NCBI GenBank assembly: GCA_963971285.1
Contig: OZ020252.1
Location: 11,321,662 to 11,385,661 of the forward strand
DNA length: 64,000 bases
Reading direction: 5' to 3'
Source: Astropecten irregularis
Taxonomy: Eukaryota > Echinodermata > Asteroidea > Paxillosida > Astropectinidae
Below the pieces are notes generated by a model. That model saw only the letters and a list, made by a program, of their open reading frames with translations, ran no database searches and had not been told where the DNA came from. The translations under genes were made by a program, and so were the position numbers. Below are positions 52,801 through 53,112 of the stretch, piece by piece (position 1 is the stretch's first letter; each line of letters begins with the position of its first letter).

Positions 52801-53112
52801 ATTATTAAACACATTTGTTATGACTCTGACCTACATGTACATGTAACATGAATTTTCTGCCCAGAAAAATGTATATTACACAATCAATCTAGAAACAAAT
52901 GAACTAACAAACATGTCTCATGCACAGTGTACAGGTGTATATATCCTGTGAGTTATACCTGTGCATATGTCTACATGGAAATGTAAAGCACTTGTCACAA
53001 AAATTGCATTATACAAAAAATGAAACCCTCCAAAACAAACCTTCCATTTGCTGGATAAAAGGCTCCACAAGTTTCTGCTTTTTCTTCTCATAACCTTTAT
53101 GTGTGATATCAC
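1830..53112 (-). CDS. DIP2: DIP2 family gene (disco-interacting protein 2), 37 coding exons found, first exon missing
   Basis: Joined exons give 1511 residues plus stop, colinear with vertebrate DIP2A/B/C (about 1570 residues) except for roughly the first 30. Order: DMAP1-binding segment (residues 1-24 of the assembly), Ser-rich and acidic linker (about 25-265), first adenylation domain (about 267-840), second adenylation domain (about 925-1511). In the known family the tandem domains resemble fatty-acyl-AMP ligases; DIP2 is linked to diacylglycerol balance in yeast and animals and to axon branching in flies. All 36 internal introns are GT-AG and phases match without a frameshift or internal stop, so the gene looks intact. 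Introns carry most of the repeats listed here. Family assignment is very secure; which vertebrate paralogue it corresponds to is not decidable from this, and the biochemical role is inferred from the family. Confidence 0.97.
2333..2490. repeat. 26-bp tandem repeat, six copies
   Basis: GACCATGAAGTTTGCCTATT plus a short variable spacer (GCATAA or ACATAA) repeats at 2341, 2367, 2393, 2419, 2445 and 2471. It lies in the intron between DIP2 exons 36 and 37. Confidence 0.95.
2493..3056 (+). mobile_element. Interspersed repeat, copy 1
   Basis: Shares long blocks in the same orientation with 62930-63280, including the CTAGCTGGCGGCTAGCTTG and AATAAACTGTCCGC blocks. Copy 1 has extra internal sequence and ends CCAATGGGAACAC, the complement of the left end seen near 62625. 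Probably a non-autonomous DNA transposon. Confidence 0.65.
3297..3420 (-). CDS. DIP2: DIP2 exon 36: hinge of second domain
   Basis: Residues 1387-1428. GSLDETLMMRGMRYHPIDI is the DIP2 form of the A8 hinge. Phase 1 in and 2 out, donor GTAAAC. Confidence 0.97.
3487..3780. mobile_element. Fold-back repeat with about 90-bp arms
   Basis: Arms 3487-3585 and 3691-3780 are inverted copies containing GATCCTAGCAGGATCTTTC and its complement. The element lies in the intron between exons 35 and 36, ending about 65 bp from the exon 36 acceptor. Confidence 0.75.
3903..4077 (-). CDS. DIP2: DIP2 exon 35: IWVNSPH and RTGYLGF motifs
   Basis: Residues 1329-1387. IWVNSPHSSCGYYTIYGDD and FARTGYLGFIKRTDLTQAD, the A5 and A7 equivalents of the second domain. 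Phase 0 in and 1 out. Confidence 0.97.
4352..5614. mobile_element. Long-inverted-repeat transposon (CAGGGTGTCCC ends)
   Basis: Left end CAGGGTGTCCCAGGAAAAA and right end TTTTTCTGGAACACCCTA are inverted. The arms stay complementary for a few hundred bases (around 4352-4760 against 5260-5614), interrupted in the left arm by a 120-bp insertion. No transposase frame is seen. TA/TATA flanks are compatible with a Tc1/mariner-type element, which is an inference. Confidence 0.7.
4445..4564. mobile_element. Harbinger-like MITE nested in the left arm, TTA target duplication
   Basis: Ends GGGTCTGTTTGTT and AACAAACAGGCCC, flanked by TTA at 4442-4444 and 4565-4567. The homologous right arm of the host element lacks the insert, so an empty site exists. 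A 3-bp TTA duplication and GGGYCTGTTTG ends are typical of PIF/Harbinger MITEs. Confidence 0.85.
5873..5947 (-). CDS. DIP2: DIP2 exon 34: ILPGVKVVIAHP strand
   Basis: Residues 1304-1328. ILPGVKVVIAHPDTLGQ, then SHLGE. Phase 0 on both sides, 25 codons, donor GTAAGA. Confidence 0.96.
5948..6383. other. Intron 33-34, no recognised repeat
   Basis: AT-rich intron sequence with a short ATAA run near 6210-6230. The minus-strand open frame crossing it is exon 34 reading through its acceptor. Confidence 0.6.
6384..6503 (-). CDS. DIP2: DIP2 exon 33: second domain
   Basis: Residues 1264-1303. ASSPDPTQVYCDMRALRND then VTIVEKGSP. Phase 0 on both sides, 40 codons, donor GTATGT. Confidence 0.96.
6504..8035. 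other. Intronic DNA around exon 32 without recognised features
   Basis: Apart from exon 32 (7150-7320), this stretch shows only short open frames with no domain-like sequence. No tandem or inverted repeat was recognised. Confidence 0.5.
7150..7320 (-). CDS. DIP2: DIP2 exon 32: VAEERPRIALT block
   Basis: Residues 1207-1263. VRTCVIVAEERPRIALTNS, then SFSKLFRSLGLSARAVSTS and FGCRVNVAI. It is the longest internal exon of the second domain. Phase 0 on both sides, 57 codons; the plus-strand open frame over it is a shadow. Confidence 0.97.
8056..8128 (-). repeat. tRNA-like SINE head (inverted copy)
   Basis: 73-base tRNA-like region in reverse orientation. Box A reads TGGCTCAGTTGG. The anticodon arm is not canonical, so this is a SINE head rather than a tRNA gene. 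Confidence 0.85.
8376..8448 (+). repeat. tRNA-like SINE head, array copy 1
   Basis: Box A TGGCTCAGTTGG and box B GGTTCGAATCC are both intact, so a Pol III promoter could be present. The anticodon loop ACGGTAT lacks the U33 expected of a working tRNA. Confidence 0.88.
8699..8771 (+). repeat. tRNA-like SINE head, array copy 2
   Basis: Same as the first copy with small changes (TAAAGCGCC for TAGAGCGCC and AGTTCGAATCC at box B). Confidence 0.88.
9022..9094 (+). repeat. tRNA-like SINE head, array copy 3
   Basis: Intact box A and box B as in the first copy. The downstream body stops early and leads into unrelated sequence after about 9165. Confidence 0.88.
9171..10666. other. Intronic DNA with a degenerate GTACGAGTTG repeat
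   Basis: No recognised gene. Around 9882-9970 the word GTACGAGTTGG (or close variants) recurs three or four times with irregular spacing. The roughly 100-residue minus-strand frame at 9448-9756 has no recognisable domain. Confidence 0.45.
10667..11440. mobile_element. Nested inverted repeats beside DIP2 exon 31
   Basis: Outer arms 10681-10772 and about 11325-11430 are complementary (both include CATTACAATTGAGTGACA or its complement). Inside is a second inverted pair with ends GCCTTTTCACAC (10775) and GTGTGAAAAGGC (ending 11253), and TCTCAACTATTGAGA/TCTCAATTGTTGAGA arms. A short hairpin, stem TTAGTTGTGATCTGTG, lies at 11256-11327. Confidence 0.7.
11458..11534 (-). CDS. DIP2: DIP2 exon 31: FCSYSVLELCTKGLG
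   Basis: Residues 1181-1206. VRDTFCSYSVLELCTKGLG. Phase 1 in and 0 out, donor GTATTT. An inverted-repeat arm lies about 20 bp past the donor. Confidence 0.96.
11535..12220. other. Intron 30-31, no recognised repeat in this part
   Basis: AT-rich intronic sequence. I see no coding signal, tandem repeat or inverted repeat. Confidence 0.5.
12221..12962 (-). mobile_element. CAGGGCTC-end transposon, short copy
   Basis: Starts CAGGGCTCGACCTTAGC and ends in a decayed AAGTTAAGGGAGAGTCC. Both ends match the element at 40410-41847 in inverse orientation, but the copy is about half as long. No transposase is seen. Confidence 0.8.
13231..13322 (-). CDS. DIP2: DIP2 exon 30: VYSGHQS block
   Basis: Residues 1150-1181. 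VYSGHQSILIPPAEIETNP then SLWLSALSQYK, nearly the vertebrate sequence. Phase 2 in and 1 out, donor GTACGC. Confidence 0.97.
13859..14113. mobile_element. Small inverted-repeat element (CCTTAGGGAGAC)
   Basis: GACCTTACGGAGAC at the left and GTCTCCCTAAGGTCC at the right are inverted. An inner hairpin CATTAAGGAGAC/GTCTCCCTAATG lies at 13910-13945. Related GTCTCCCTAAT words recur at 20151 and 20203. Confidence 0.55.
14218..14348 (-). CDS. DIP2: DIP2 exon 29: second domain, LDPYSGLGF
   Basis: Residues 1107-1150. MSHASASAVCRSQKLACEL, then CLDPYSGLGFVLWVL. Phase 0 in and 2 out, donor GTAGGA. Confidence 0.95.
14349..14938. other. Intron 28-29, no recognised repeat
   Basis: No repeat or domain-like frame was recognised. 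The 122-residue minus-strand frame shows no motif. Confidence 0.5.
14939..15100 (-). CDS. DIP2: DIP2 exon 28: A3 loop of second domain
   Basis: Residues 1053-1106. Ends with DFSVSTTGMLAGVK, which keeps the STTG of the nucleotide-binding A3 loop better than the first domain does. Phase 0 on both sides, 54 codons. Confidence 0.97.
15101..15778. other. Intron 27-28 with a short duplication
   Basis: GAAAAGTGTAATAAGCGTAA occurs twice in tandem at 15170-15212. Nothing else is recognised. Confidence 0.55.
15779..15918 (-). CDS. DIP2: DIP2 exon 27: VPVTVRPPHPQN block
   Basis: Residues 1006-1052. GAVPVTVRPPHPQNLVTTL, a signature of DIP2 second domains, then a MIVEVSKS helix. Phase 1 in and 0 out, donor GTAATG. 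Confidence 0.97.
15919..16556. other. Intron 26-27, no recognised repeat
   Basis: AT-rich intron sequence without a visible gene or repeat. The same holds for 16723-17168. Confidence 0.5.
16557..16722 (-). CDS. DIP2: DIP2 exon 26: second domain, GDHVALIFPPG
   Basis: Residues 951-1006. Starts GAVSLALTCSQLHKKAERI, then GDHVALIFPPGMDVIAAFY. Phase 0 in and 1 out. Confidence 0.97.
17169..17249 (-). CDS. DIP2: DIP2 exon 25: start of second adenylation domain
   Basis: Residues 924-950. YQFLSEVLKWRAQSTPDHV then LFTLLNNK, the usual first helix of an AMP-binding domain. Phase 0 on both sides, 27 codons. Confidence 0.96.
17250..18627. other. Intron 24-25 with A-rich runs and an ATT microsatellite
   Basis: Contains A-rich runs near 17620-17890 and (ATT)n at about 18553-18577, preceded by CTATATAAATTTAACA, which looks like a SINE 3' tail. 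The 111-residue plus-strand frame at 18097-18432 has no recognised domain. Confidence 0.45.
18628..18894 (-). pseudogene. Possible LINE fragment (linker between endonuclease and reverse transcriptase)
   Basis: The 88-residue frame has DIDEVWDSFKDFLF and TNTVPI, a pattern seen in the linker upstream of the reverse transcriptase of CR1/L2/Jockey-type LINEs (W..f...l.....iP). No catalytic domain remains. An accidental open frame cannot be excluded. Confidence 0.35.
18964..19117 (-). CDS. DIP2: DIP2 exon 24: inter-domain linker, GNLVAG
   Basis: Residues 872-923. CVTNLPKPRTKPGDIGPAS, GNLVAGSRIAGASGRE and an acidic end. The DIP2-specific linker between the two adenylation domains. Phase 2 in and 0 out. 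Confidence 0.97.
19155..19802. mobile_element. Harbinger-like MITE, TTA target duplication, ATCGTG-rich
   Basis: Ends TGCTATGTTCCCACTATC and GATAGTAGGAATCTAGCA are imperfect inverted repeats. TTA flanks at 19152-19154 and 19803-19805. The interior repeats ATCGTG/CACGAT on both strands. No transposase frame. Confidence 0.75.
19913..20004 (-). CDS. DIP2: DIP2 exon 23: inter-domain segment
   Basis: Residues 842-872. TPLGGIHLSDTRHRFLEGS then LHPTNVLMCPH. It carries the end of the first domain into the linker. Phase 0 in and 2 out, donor GTAAGT. Confidence 0.96.
20549..20935 (+). repeat. Second tRNA-derived SINE family
   Basis: tRNA-like head with GCTCAGTTGGTAGAGC and a distal GGGTTCGAATCC box B about 100 bases on, so the head carries an insertion. 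Body has CTTGGGCAAGATGCTTTGTC and AATGGGTACCTGCGAGG, then TGCTATATAAAATTGTAATT. The family differs from the 323-bp one. Confidence 0.8.
21156..21254 (-). CDS. DIP2: DIP2 exon 22: FQWMSRVLQAID block
   Basis: Residues 809-841. FQWMSRVLQAIDSIHQVGV and a CLALVPPNSLPK end are almost unchanged from vertebrates. Phase 0 on both sides, 33 codons. Confidence 0.97.
21444..21939. mobile_element. TTAA-flanked inverted-repeat element
   Basis: Left end AGGCAGCGTACAGGATTTGC and the right end, whose complement reads AGGGAGCATATAGGATTTGC, are flanked by TTAA at 21440-21443 and 21940-21943. A TTAA duplication suggests a piggyBac- or Kolobok-type mobiliser (inference). Frames of 73-75 residues inside are unrecognised. 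Confidence 0.75.
21944..22983. other. Intron 21-22, no recognised repeat
   Basis: Includes a GTACATGTACATGTAC palindromic stretch near 22178-22195. No gene or further element is seen up to the SINE piece. Confidence 0.45.
22984..23155 (+). repeat. SINE of the 323-bp family, 5'-truncated
   Basis: Body segment GTTTCATGGCTTCTGACTGC followed by a tRNA-like head at 23055-23127. Box B is damaged (GGTGCGAATCC). Confidence 0.88.
23747..23831 (-). CDS. DIP2: DIP2 exon 21: C-terminal subdomain of first domain
   Basis: Residues 780-808. IAVFSIKVLRDERVIIIAE then QRPEATEEE, matching human IAVFSVTVLHDDRIVLVAEQRPDASEEDS. Phase 2 in and 0 out. Confidence 0.97.
24137..24264 (-). CDS. DIP2: DIP2 exon 20: hinge of first adenylation domain
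   Basis: Residues 738-780. GKVDGLMVCGGRRHNTDDI covers the A8 hinge between the large and small subdomains. Phase 0 in and 2 out, donor GTATGT. Confidence 0.97.
24265..24711. other. Intron 19-20, no recognised repeat
   Basis: The long minus-strand open frame here is exon 20 plus its intron and shows no further conserved sequence. No repeat recognised. Confidence 0.55.
24712..24792 (-). CDS. DIP2: DIP2 exon 19: RTGLLGF motif
   Basis: Residues 711-737, with HFVRTGLLGFLGP, the equivalent of the A7 motif RTGDLG in adenylating enzymes, with Leu in place of the ribose-binding Asp as in other DIP2 proteins. Phase 0 on both sides, 27 codons. Confidence 0.97.
24793..25492. other. Intron 18-19, part before the SINE
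   Basis: AT-rich, no coding signal or recognised repeat. Confidence 0.5.
25493..25805 (-). repeat. SINE of the 323-bp family, near full length
   Basis: tRNA-like head at 25509-25581 in reverse orientation and a body running to AACCACAAGGCAAACTGACT. Same order as the 8-9 kb array units, about one unit long. Confidence 0.9.
25855..25991 (-). CDS. DIP2: DIP2 exon 18: KTDEIGELC strand
   Basis: Residues 665-710. KTDEIGELCVASEATGTSY is the DIP2 form of the GEI/GEL strand found in all AMP-binding folds (motif A5/A6 region). Phase 1 in and 0 out, donor GTAAGT. Confidence 0.97.
26110..26185 (-). repeat. SINE fragment (3' part of head)
   Basis: GTGAACAAAGAAAAAGTTAA followed by GGAGTGGGATTCGAG, matching the distal head and the segment after it. 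Box A is absent. Confidence 0.65.
26186..26613. other. Intron 17-18, remainder
   Basis: AT-rich, ending with an A run at 26578-26587. No recognised element. Confidence 0.45.
26614..26753 (-). CDS. DIP2: DIP2 exon 17: first domain, GLSYGVVRVDT
   Basis: Residues 618-665. GRGVLSMAGLSYGVVRVDT followed by a LQDVG.VMPG segment. Phase 2 in and 1 out, donor GTGAGT. Confidence 0.97.
27238..27352 (-). CDS. DIP2: DIP2 exon 16: SSCDAFL block
   Basis: Residues 580-618. SLSSCDAFLSTFQGRGLKP then EILCPCA. The Trp codon at the 5' end is split with exon 15 over a 3.9-kb intron that contains a LINE fragment and a DNA transposon. Phase 1 in and 2 out. Confidence 0.97.
27450..28510 (+). pseudogene. Decayed LINE: endonuclease domain and linker, no reverse transcriptase
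   Basis: KPGGGAAMFISSS, YIMGDFKLNLLN, PLITKPTRITPHTATLIDN and ISDHYPLF are the strands of an endonuclease/exonuclease/phosphatase domain as in CR1/L2-like non-LTR retrotransposons. The frame shifts near 27750 and again near 28140, where a further frame reads WSDVYKLLDPDSQYDTFL and HLWITQSIIQS, the linker before the reverse transcriptase. The motif GDFN is GDFK here. Inactive fragment in DIP2 intron 15-16, antisense to the gene. Confidence 0.85.
28511..29872. other. Intronic DNA between LINE fragment and pogo-like element
   Basis: No recognised gene. Contains several ACATGT/GTGCAT-rich words near 29150-29220. Short open frames lack motifs. Confidence 0.4.
29873..31174. mobile_element. TA-flanked pogo/mariner-like element, copy 1
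   Basis: Ends CAGTCGAACCTCGTTAATAC and its inverted partner GTATTAATGAGGTTCGACTG, flanked by TA on both sides. CTCGTATTA words recur inside both ends. About 1.3 kb with no transposase frame. Closely related to 60202-61886. The assignment to a pogo/Tigger-type group rests on the CAGT-start ends and TA target. Confidence 0.88.
31244..31363 (-). CDS. DIP2: DIP2 exon 15: SRDMHW / VADGANP block
   Basis: Residues 540-580. ASLAIVKSRDMHWGLMAQK and LRMLLVADGANP are near-invariant in DIP2. The donor GTAAGT is only 69 bp from the end of a pogo-like element in the following intron. Confidence 0.97.
31688..31781 (-). CDS. DIP2: DIP2 exon 14: first adenylation domain
   Basis: Residues 509-540. SVFNGMHVIFVPYSLMKIN then PASWM, matching the HVVSVPYALMK.NPLSWI segment of vertebrates. 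Phase 0 in and 1 out, donor GTAAGA. Confidence 0.95.
32072..32202. repeat. Palindrome of two SINE half-heads
   Basis: The left half is the distal head in reverse (GAAGCGGGATTCAAACCGG). The right half is the same region forward (GGTTTGAATCCCGCTCCAG). Both are bounded by GTCATTG/CAATGAC. Only about 10 bases lie between the arms. Confidence 0.85.
32203..32934. other. Intron 13-14, remainder
   Basis: AT-rich, no recognised element or coding signal. Confidence 0.5.
32935..33102 (-). CDS. DIP2: DIP2 exon 13: A3-loop equivalent of first domain
   Basis: Residues 453-508. YTTDKDGSVMGVTVTRKA sits where active adenylating enzymes carry the Gly-rich A3 loop. The loop is divergent here, as in other DIP2 first domains. 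NVLDFKRDVGLWHSML follows. Phase 0 on both sides. Confidence 0.95.
33103..33734. other. Intron 12-13, first part
   Basis: AT-rich, without recognised repeats or motifs. Confidence 0.45.
33735..33820 (-). repeat. tRNA-like fragment with box A only
   Basis: In reverse orientation it reads GGGCAGGATAGCTCAGTTGG, a good box A. No matching box B follows at tRNA distance, so it is a SINE remnant of some family. Confidence 0.45.
33930..34363. repeat. 17-bp minisatellite (GTCGACCGGTGAGACAG)
   Basis: Units alternate GGTGAGACAGGTCGACC and GGTGAGAAAGGTCGACT every 17 bp from about 33938 to 34262, and one more unit lies at 34344-34362. Because 17 is not a multiple of 3 and the unit has no stop in any minus frame, a 115-residue open frame with a 17-residue repeat results. 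This is a by-product, not a gene. Flanks 34272-34335 and 34370-34437 are diverged duplicates. Confidence 0.92.
34438..35378. other. Intron 12-13, middle part
   Basis: No recognised element or conserved frame. Confidence 0.4.
35379..35565. mobile_element. Small TA-flanked MITE
   Basis: Left CAGTGGAACGCAGCTATAAT and right TATAGTGGTGATCCACTG are imperfect inverted repeats with TA on each side. Internal GTTATAGTG words repeat. 187 bp, non-coding. Confidence 0.75.
35694..35797 (-). CDS. DIP2: DIP2 exon 12: first adenylation domain
   Basis: Residues 418-452. GWPKLNWQVVDHLNKPAKD, ending at the YIE that precedes the nucleotide-binding loop. Phase 1 in and 0 out, donor GTAACA. Confidence 0.95.
35895..36240 (+). 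repeat. SINE of the 323-bp family with deleted tRNA head
   Basis: Body (GAGTGATCCCCCATGTACTG, GTTTCATGGCTTCTGACTGG) is present, but the head lacks box A and keeps only CTGGTTCGAATCCCGTTCCA at about 36146-36165. Confidence 0.88.
36259..36382 (-). CDS. DIP2: DIP2 exon 11: first adenylation domain
   Basis: Residues 377-418. DAGSQQIGFLLGSCGITVA is the conserved GFLLGSCG block of DIP2. Phase 0 in and 1 out, donor GTAAAT. Confidence 0.96.
36591..37440. repeat. Probable repeat with TGACGTCA palindromes
   Basis: Holds GACGTCATCATGACGTCATC near 36880 and ATGTCATGATGACGTCAC near 37178, two similar blocks of about 280 bp, and a C12 run at 37047. The same kind of sequence occurs at 47880-48921. Ends not resolved. 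Frames here show no domain. Confidence 0.45.
37723..37800. repeat. AAT microsatellite with SINE-like tail
   Basis: (TAA)n from 37724 to about 37758, followed by TATTTATAAAGCGCCAATTCC, resembling a SINE 3' end in reverse. The AAT run explains the poly-Asn frame. Confidence 0.75.
38110..38220 (-). CDS. DIP2: DIP2 exon 10: VALVFPN strand
   Basis: Residues 340-376. VALVFPNADAAGFMTALYG and then a CLLAG..PV..DVPL pattern, the usual AMP-binding core around the hydrophobic strand and helix. Phase 0 on both sides, 37 codons. Confidence 0.96.
38490..38541. repeat. CAGC/CAGT simple repeat
   Basis: AACCAGCCAGCAAGCCAGCC followed by more CAGC and CAGT units in intron 9-10. Confidence 0.8.
38946..39037 (-). 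CDS. DIP2: DIP2 exon 9: first adenylation domain
   Basis: Residues 308-339. KLLARANKLAYLLLHKIGG ending KPGDR, the helix before the VALVFPN strand. Donor GTACGT. It is separated from exon 8 by a 3.3-kb intron that holds two inverted-repeat elements. Confidence 0.95.
39038..39711. other. Intron 8-9, first part
   Basis: Contains a short CA run at 39095-39113. No other feature. Confidence 0.5.
39712..40090. mobile_element. TA-flanked palindromic element
   Basis: Arms of about 100 bp (39712-39815 against 39988-40090) are inverted copies containing GCGCCACCAAGAGGGCAGCA and CATGATGGGAAATTGTCG. Ends CGGGC/GCCCG with TA on each side. The single-copy centre carries a short frame, MVYVCESFRCTAHTSKLEN and on, ending WVKWRRRLNV, unrecognised. 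Confidence 0.82.
40410..41847 (+). mobile_element. CAGGGCTC-end transposon, long copy
   Basis: Starts CAGGGCTCTCCCTTAAC and ends GCTAAGGTCGAGCCCTG, imperfect inverted ends, with TATAC at both flanks (40405-40409, 41848-41852). Same ends as 12221-12962. CAGGG ends resemble hAT elements, but the apparent 5-bp duplication does not fit hAT's 8 bp. A hairpin CGGCCGCGTATTTTTT lies at 41660-41703. Frame 41158-41466 is unrecognised. Confidence 0.75.
41853..42378. other. Intron 8-9, last part
   Basis: No recognised element; relatively GC-rich up to about 42130, then AT-rich. Confidence 0.45.
42379..42502 (-). CDS. DIP2: DIP2 exon 8: start of first adenylation domain
   Basis: Residues 267-308. LPRNLESALQRYGTAHLKA then a TLTYG end, corresponding to the beginning of the AMP-binding fold. 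Acceptor CACAG, donor GTAAGT, phase 0 in and 1 out. Confidence 0.95.
42775..42848 (-). CDS. DIP2: DIP2 exon 7: linker before first adenylation domain
   Basis: Residues 243-266. TETDPNAPKPEGN matches the DPNQPKPEG segment of vertebrate DIP2. It changes the reading phase from 1 to 0 (74 bp), donor GTAAGT. Confidence 0.9.
42849..43358. other. Intron 6-7
   Basis: AT-rich intron, nothing recognised. Confidence 0.5.
43359..43475 (-). CDS. DIP2: DIP2 exon 6: SKIQQLLNTLKRPKR block
   Basis: Residues 204-242. SAKIQQLLNTLKRPKRKPL is nearly identical to vertebrate DIP2 and is followed by an acidic tail. Phase 1 on both sides, 39 codons. An internal Met (VTMPNS) sits at the exon start and could act as a downstream start, with no direct evidence that it does. 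Confidence 0.96.
43476..44421. other. Intron 5-6
   Basis: Holds GTACATGTACAATCGTAAAT-type palindromic words at 43785-43825. No gene or element recognised. Confidence 0.45.
44422..44535 (-). CDS. DIP2: DIP2 exon 5: PPDVTT motif and acidic run
   Basis: Residues 166-203. PPPDVTTSSGYMATRQLDD aligns with the PPDVTT block of vertebrate DIP2 and is followed by a run of Glu/Asp (a GAA/GAT repeat in DNA). Phase 1 on both sides, 38 codons, donor GTACAT. Confidence 0.88.
44536..45459. other. Intron 4-5
   Basis: AT-rich, no recognised element or frame. Confidence 0.5.
45460..45669 (-). CDS. DIP2: DIP2 exon 4: serine-rich linker
   Basis: Residues 96-165, starting DSDTDDDSRSSTSSLNRLG and continuing Ser/Gly/Arg-rich. 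Acidic-serine stretch typical of a disordered, possibly phosphorylated linker (inference). Phase 1 on both sides, 70 codons. The frame stays open upstream of the acceptor to an ATG near 45760. Confidence 0.88.
45670..46812. other. Intron 3-4
   Basis: The minus frame of exon 4 stays open to an ATG at about 45760, but the added residues are not conserved in DIP2. Otherwise featureless. Confidence 0.5.
46813..46935 (-). CDS. DIP2: DIP2 exon 3: conserved helical motif and PMPSKR
   Basis: Residues 55-95. DVREEAVKVALARHRERE followed by PMPSKRQS matches the conserved block of DIP2 N-termini (DVHTEAVQAALAKYKERK in the human protein). Phase 1 on both sides, 41 codons, donor GTATGA. Confidence 0.93.
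46985..47200. repeat. SINE-type remnant with AAT tail
   Basis: TTAATAATAATATTAATAAT followed by GTGCTCAAGGCGCTTACAAT and TTATCCCTGGTC. The CCCTGGTC-AAT arrangement also occurs near 21015, pointing to a shared dispersed repeat. Confidence 0.5.
47570..49936. mobile_element. hAT-like element with GACTTGACTTG ends
   Basis: Ends CAGAGTTGTTGACTCGAG and GACTTGGTTACAACTCTG are imperfect inverted repeats resembling those of 59170-60186. Inside both ends the motif GACTTG is repeated many times. Flanks CCGTCTGA and CTTTCTCA match at only 5 of 8 positions, so the target duplication has decayed. Contains a second element (47880-48921). Confidence 0.72.
47880..48921. mobile_element. Nested repeat with CTRGACAT ends
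   Basis: Begins CTGGACAT and ends ATGTCTAG, with TAGGTGTTCGGG near the left end and CCCGAACACCTA near the right. The interior has CATGATGACGTCATCGG and an inverted CTTCCGGTGTTACCGGAAG. It resembles the repeat at 36591-37440. Non-coding. Confidence 0.6.
50175..51420 (-). repeat. SINE of the 323-bp family split by an insertion
   Basis: Distal head and 3' segment at about 50180-50223 (ACTAGAGCGGGATTC), proximal head and body at 51299-51420 (AACTGAACTATCCAGCC, TTGGTGGTGTCC, ATGACACCACTCACATACCA). The anticodon arm is missing. The two parts are separated by the element at 50224-51298. Confidence 0.7.
50224..51298. mobile_element. DNA transposon nested in a SINE, TGACCC target duplication
   Basis: Ends CTAGGCTTGGTCAAGGCGTT and AACACCTTGACCAAGGCTAG are inverted (18 of 20). 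TGACCC flanks both sides (50218-50223, 51299-51304), and the flanking sequence joins into a SINE. 1075 bp without a recognisable transposase. Superfamily not assigned. Confidence 0.75.
51421..52555. other. Intron 2-3, part next to exon 2
   Basis: Overlapping frames on both strands at 51761-52177 (105 and 122 residues) are long but show no recognisable domain. Otherwise nothing is seen. Confidence 0.4.
52556..52645 (-). CDS. DIP2: DIP2 exon 2: basic Ser/Arg linker
   Basis: Residues 25-54, including ARRSSKSRRHEHHEPENRY. Low-complexity basic linker following the DMAP1-binding segment. Acceptor TTTTCAG, donor GTAAGT, phase 1 on both sides (30 codons). A second AG six bases inside the exon could serve as an alternative acceptor. 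Confidence 0.85.
53041..53112 (-). CDS. DIP2: DIP2 exon 1 of 37 found: DMAP1-binding segment
   Basis: Residues 1-24 of the assembly, GDITHKGYEKKKQKLVEPF and on. This is the conserved core of the DMAP1-binding domain. Acceptor TTTTGCAG, donor GTTTGT. It begins in phase 1, so the first Gly codon is split with an upstream exon that holds the start Met and is not in view. Confidence 0.93.
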
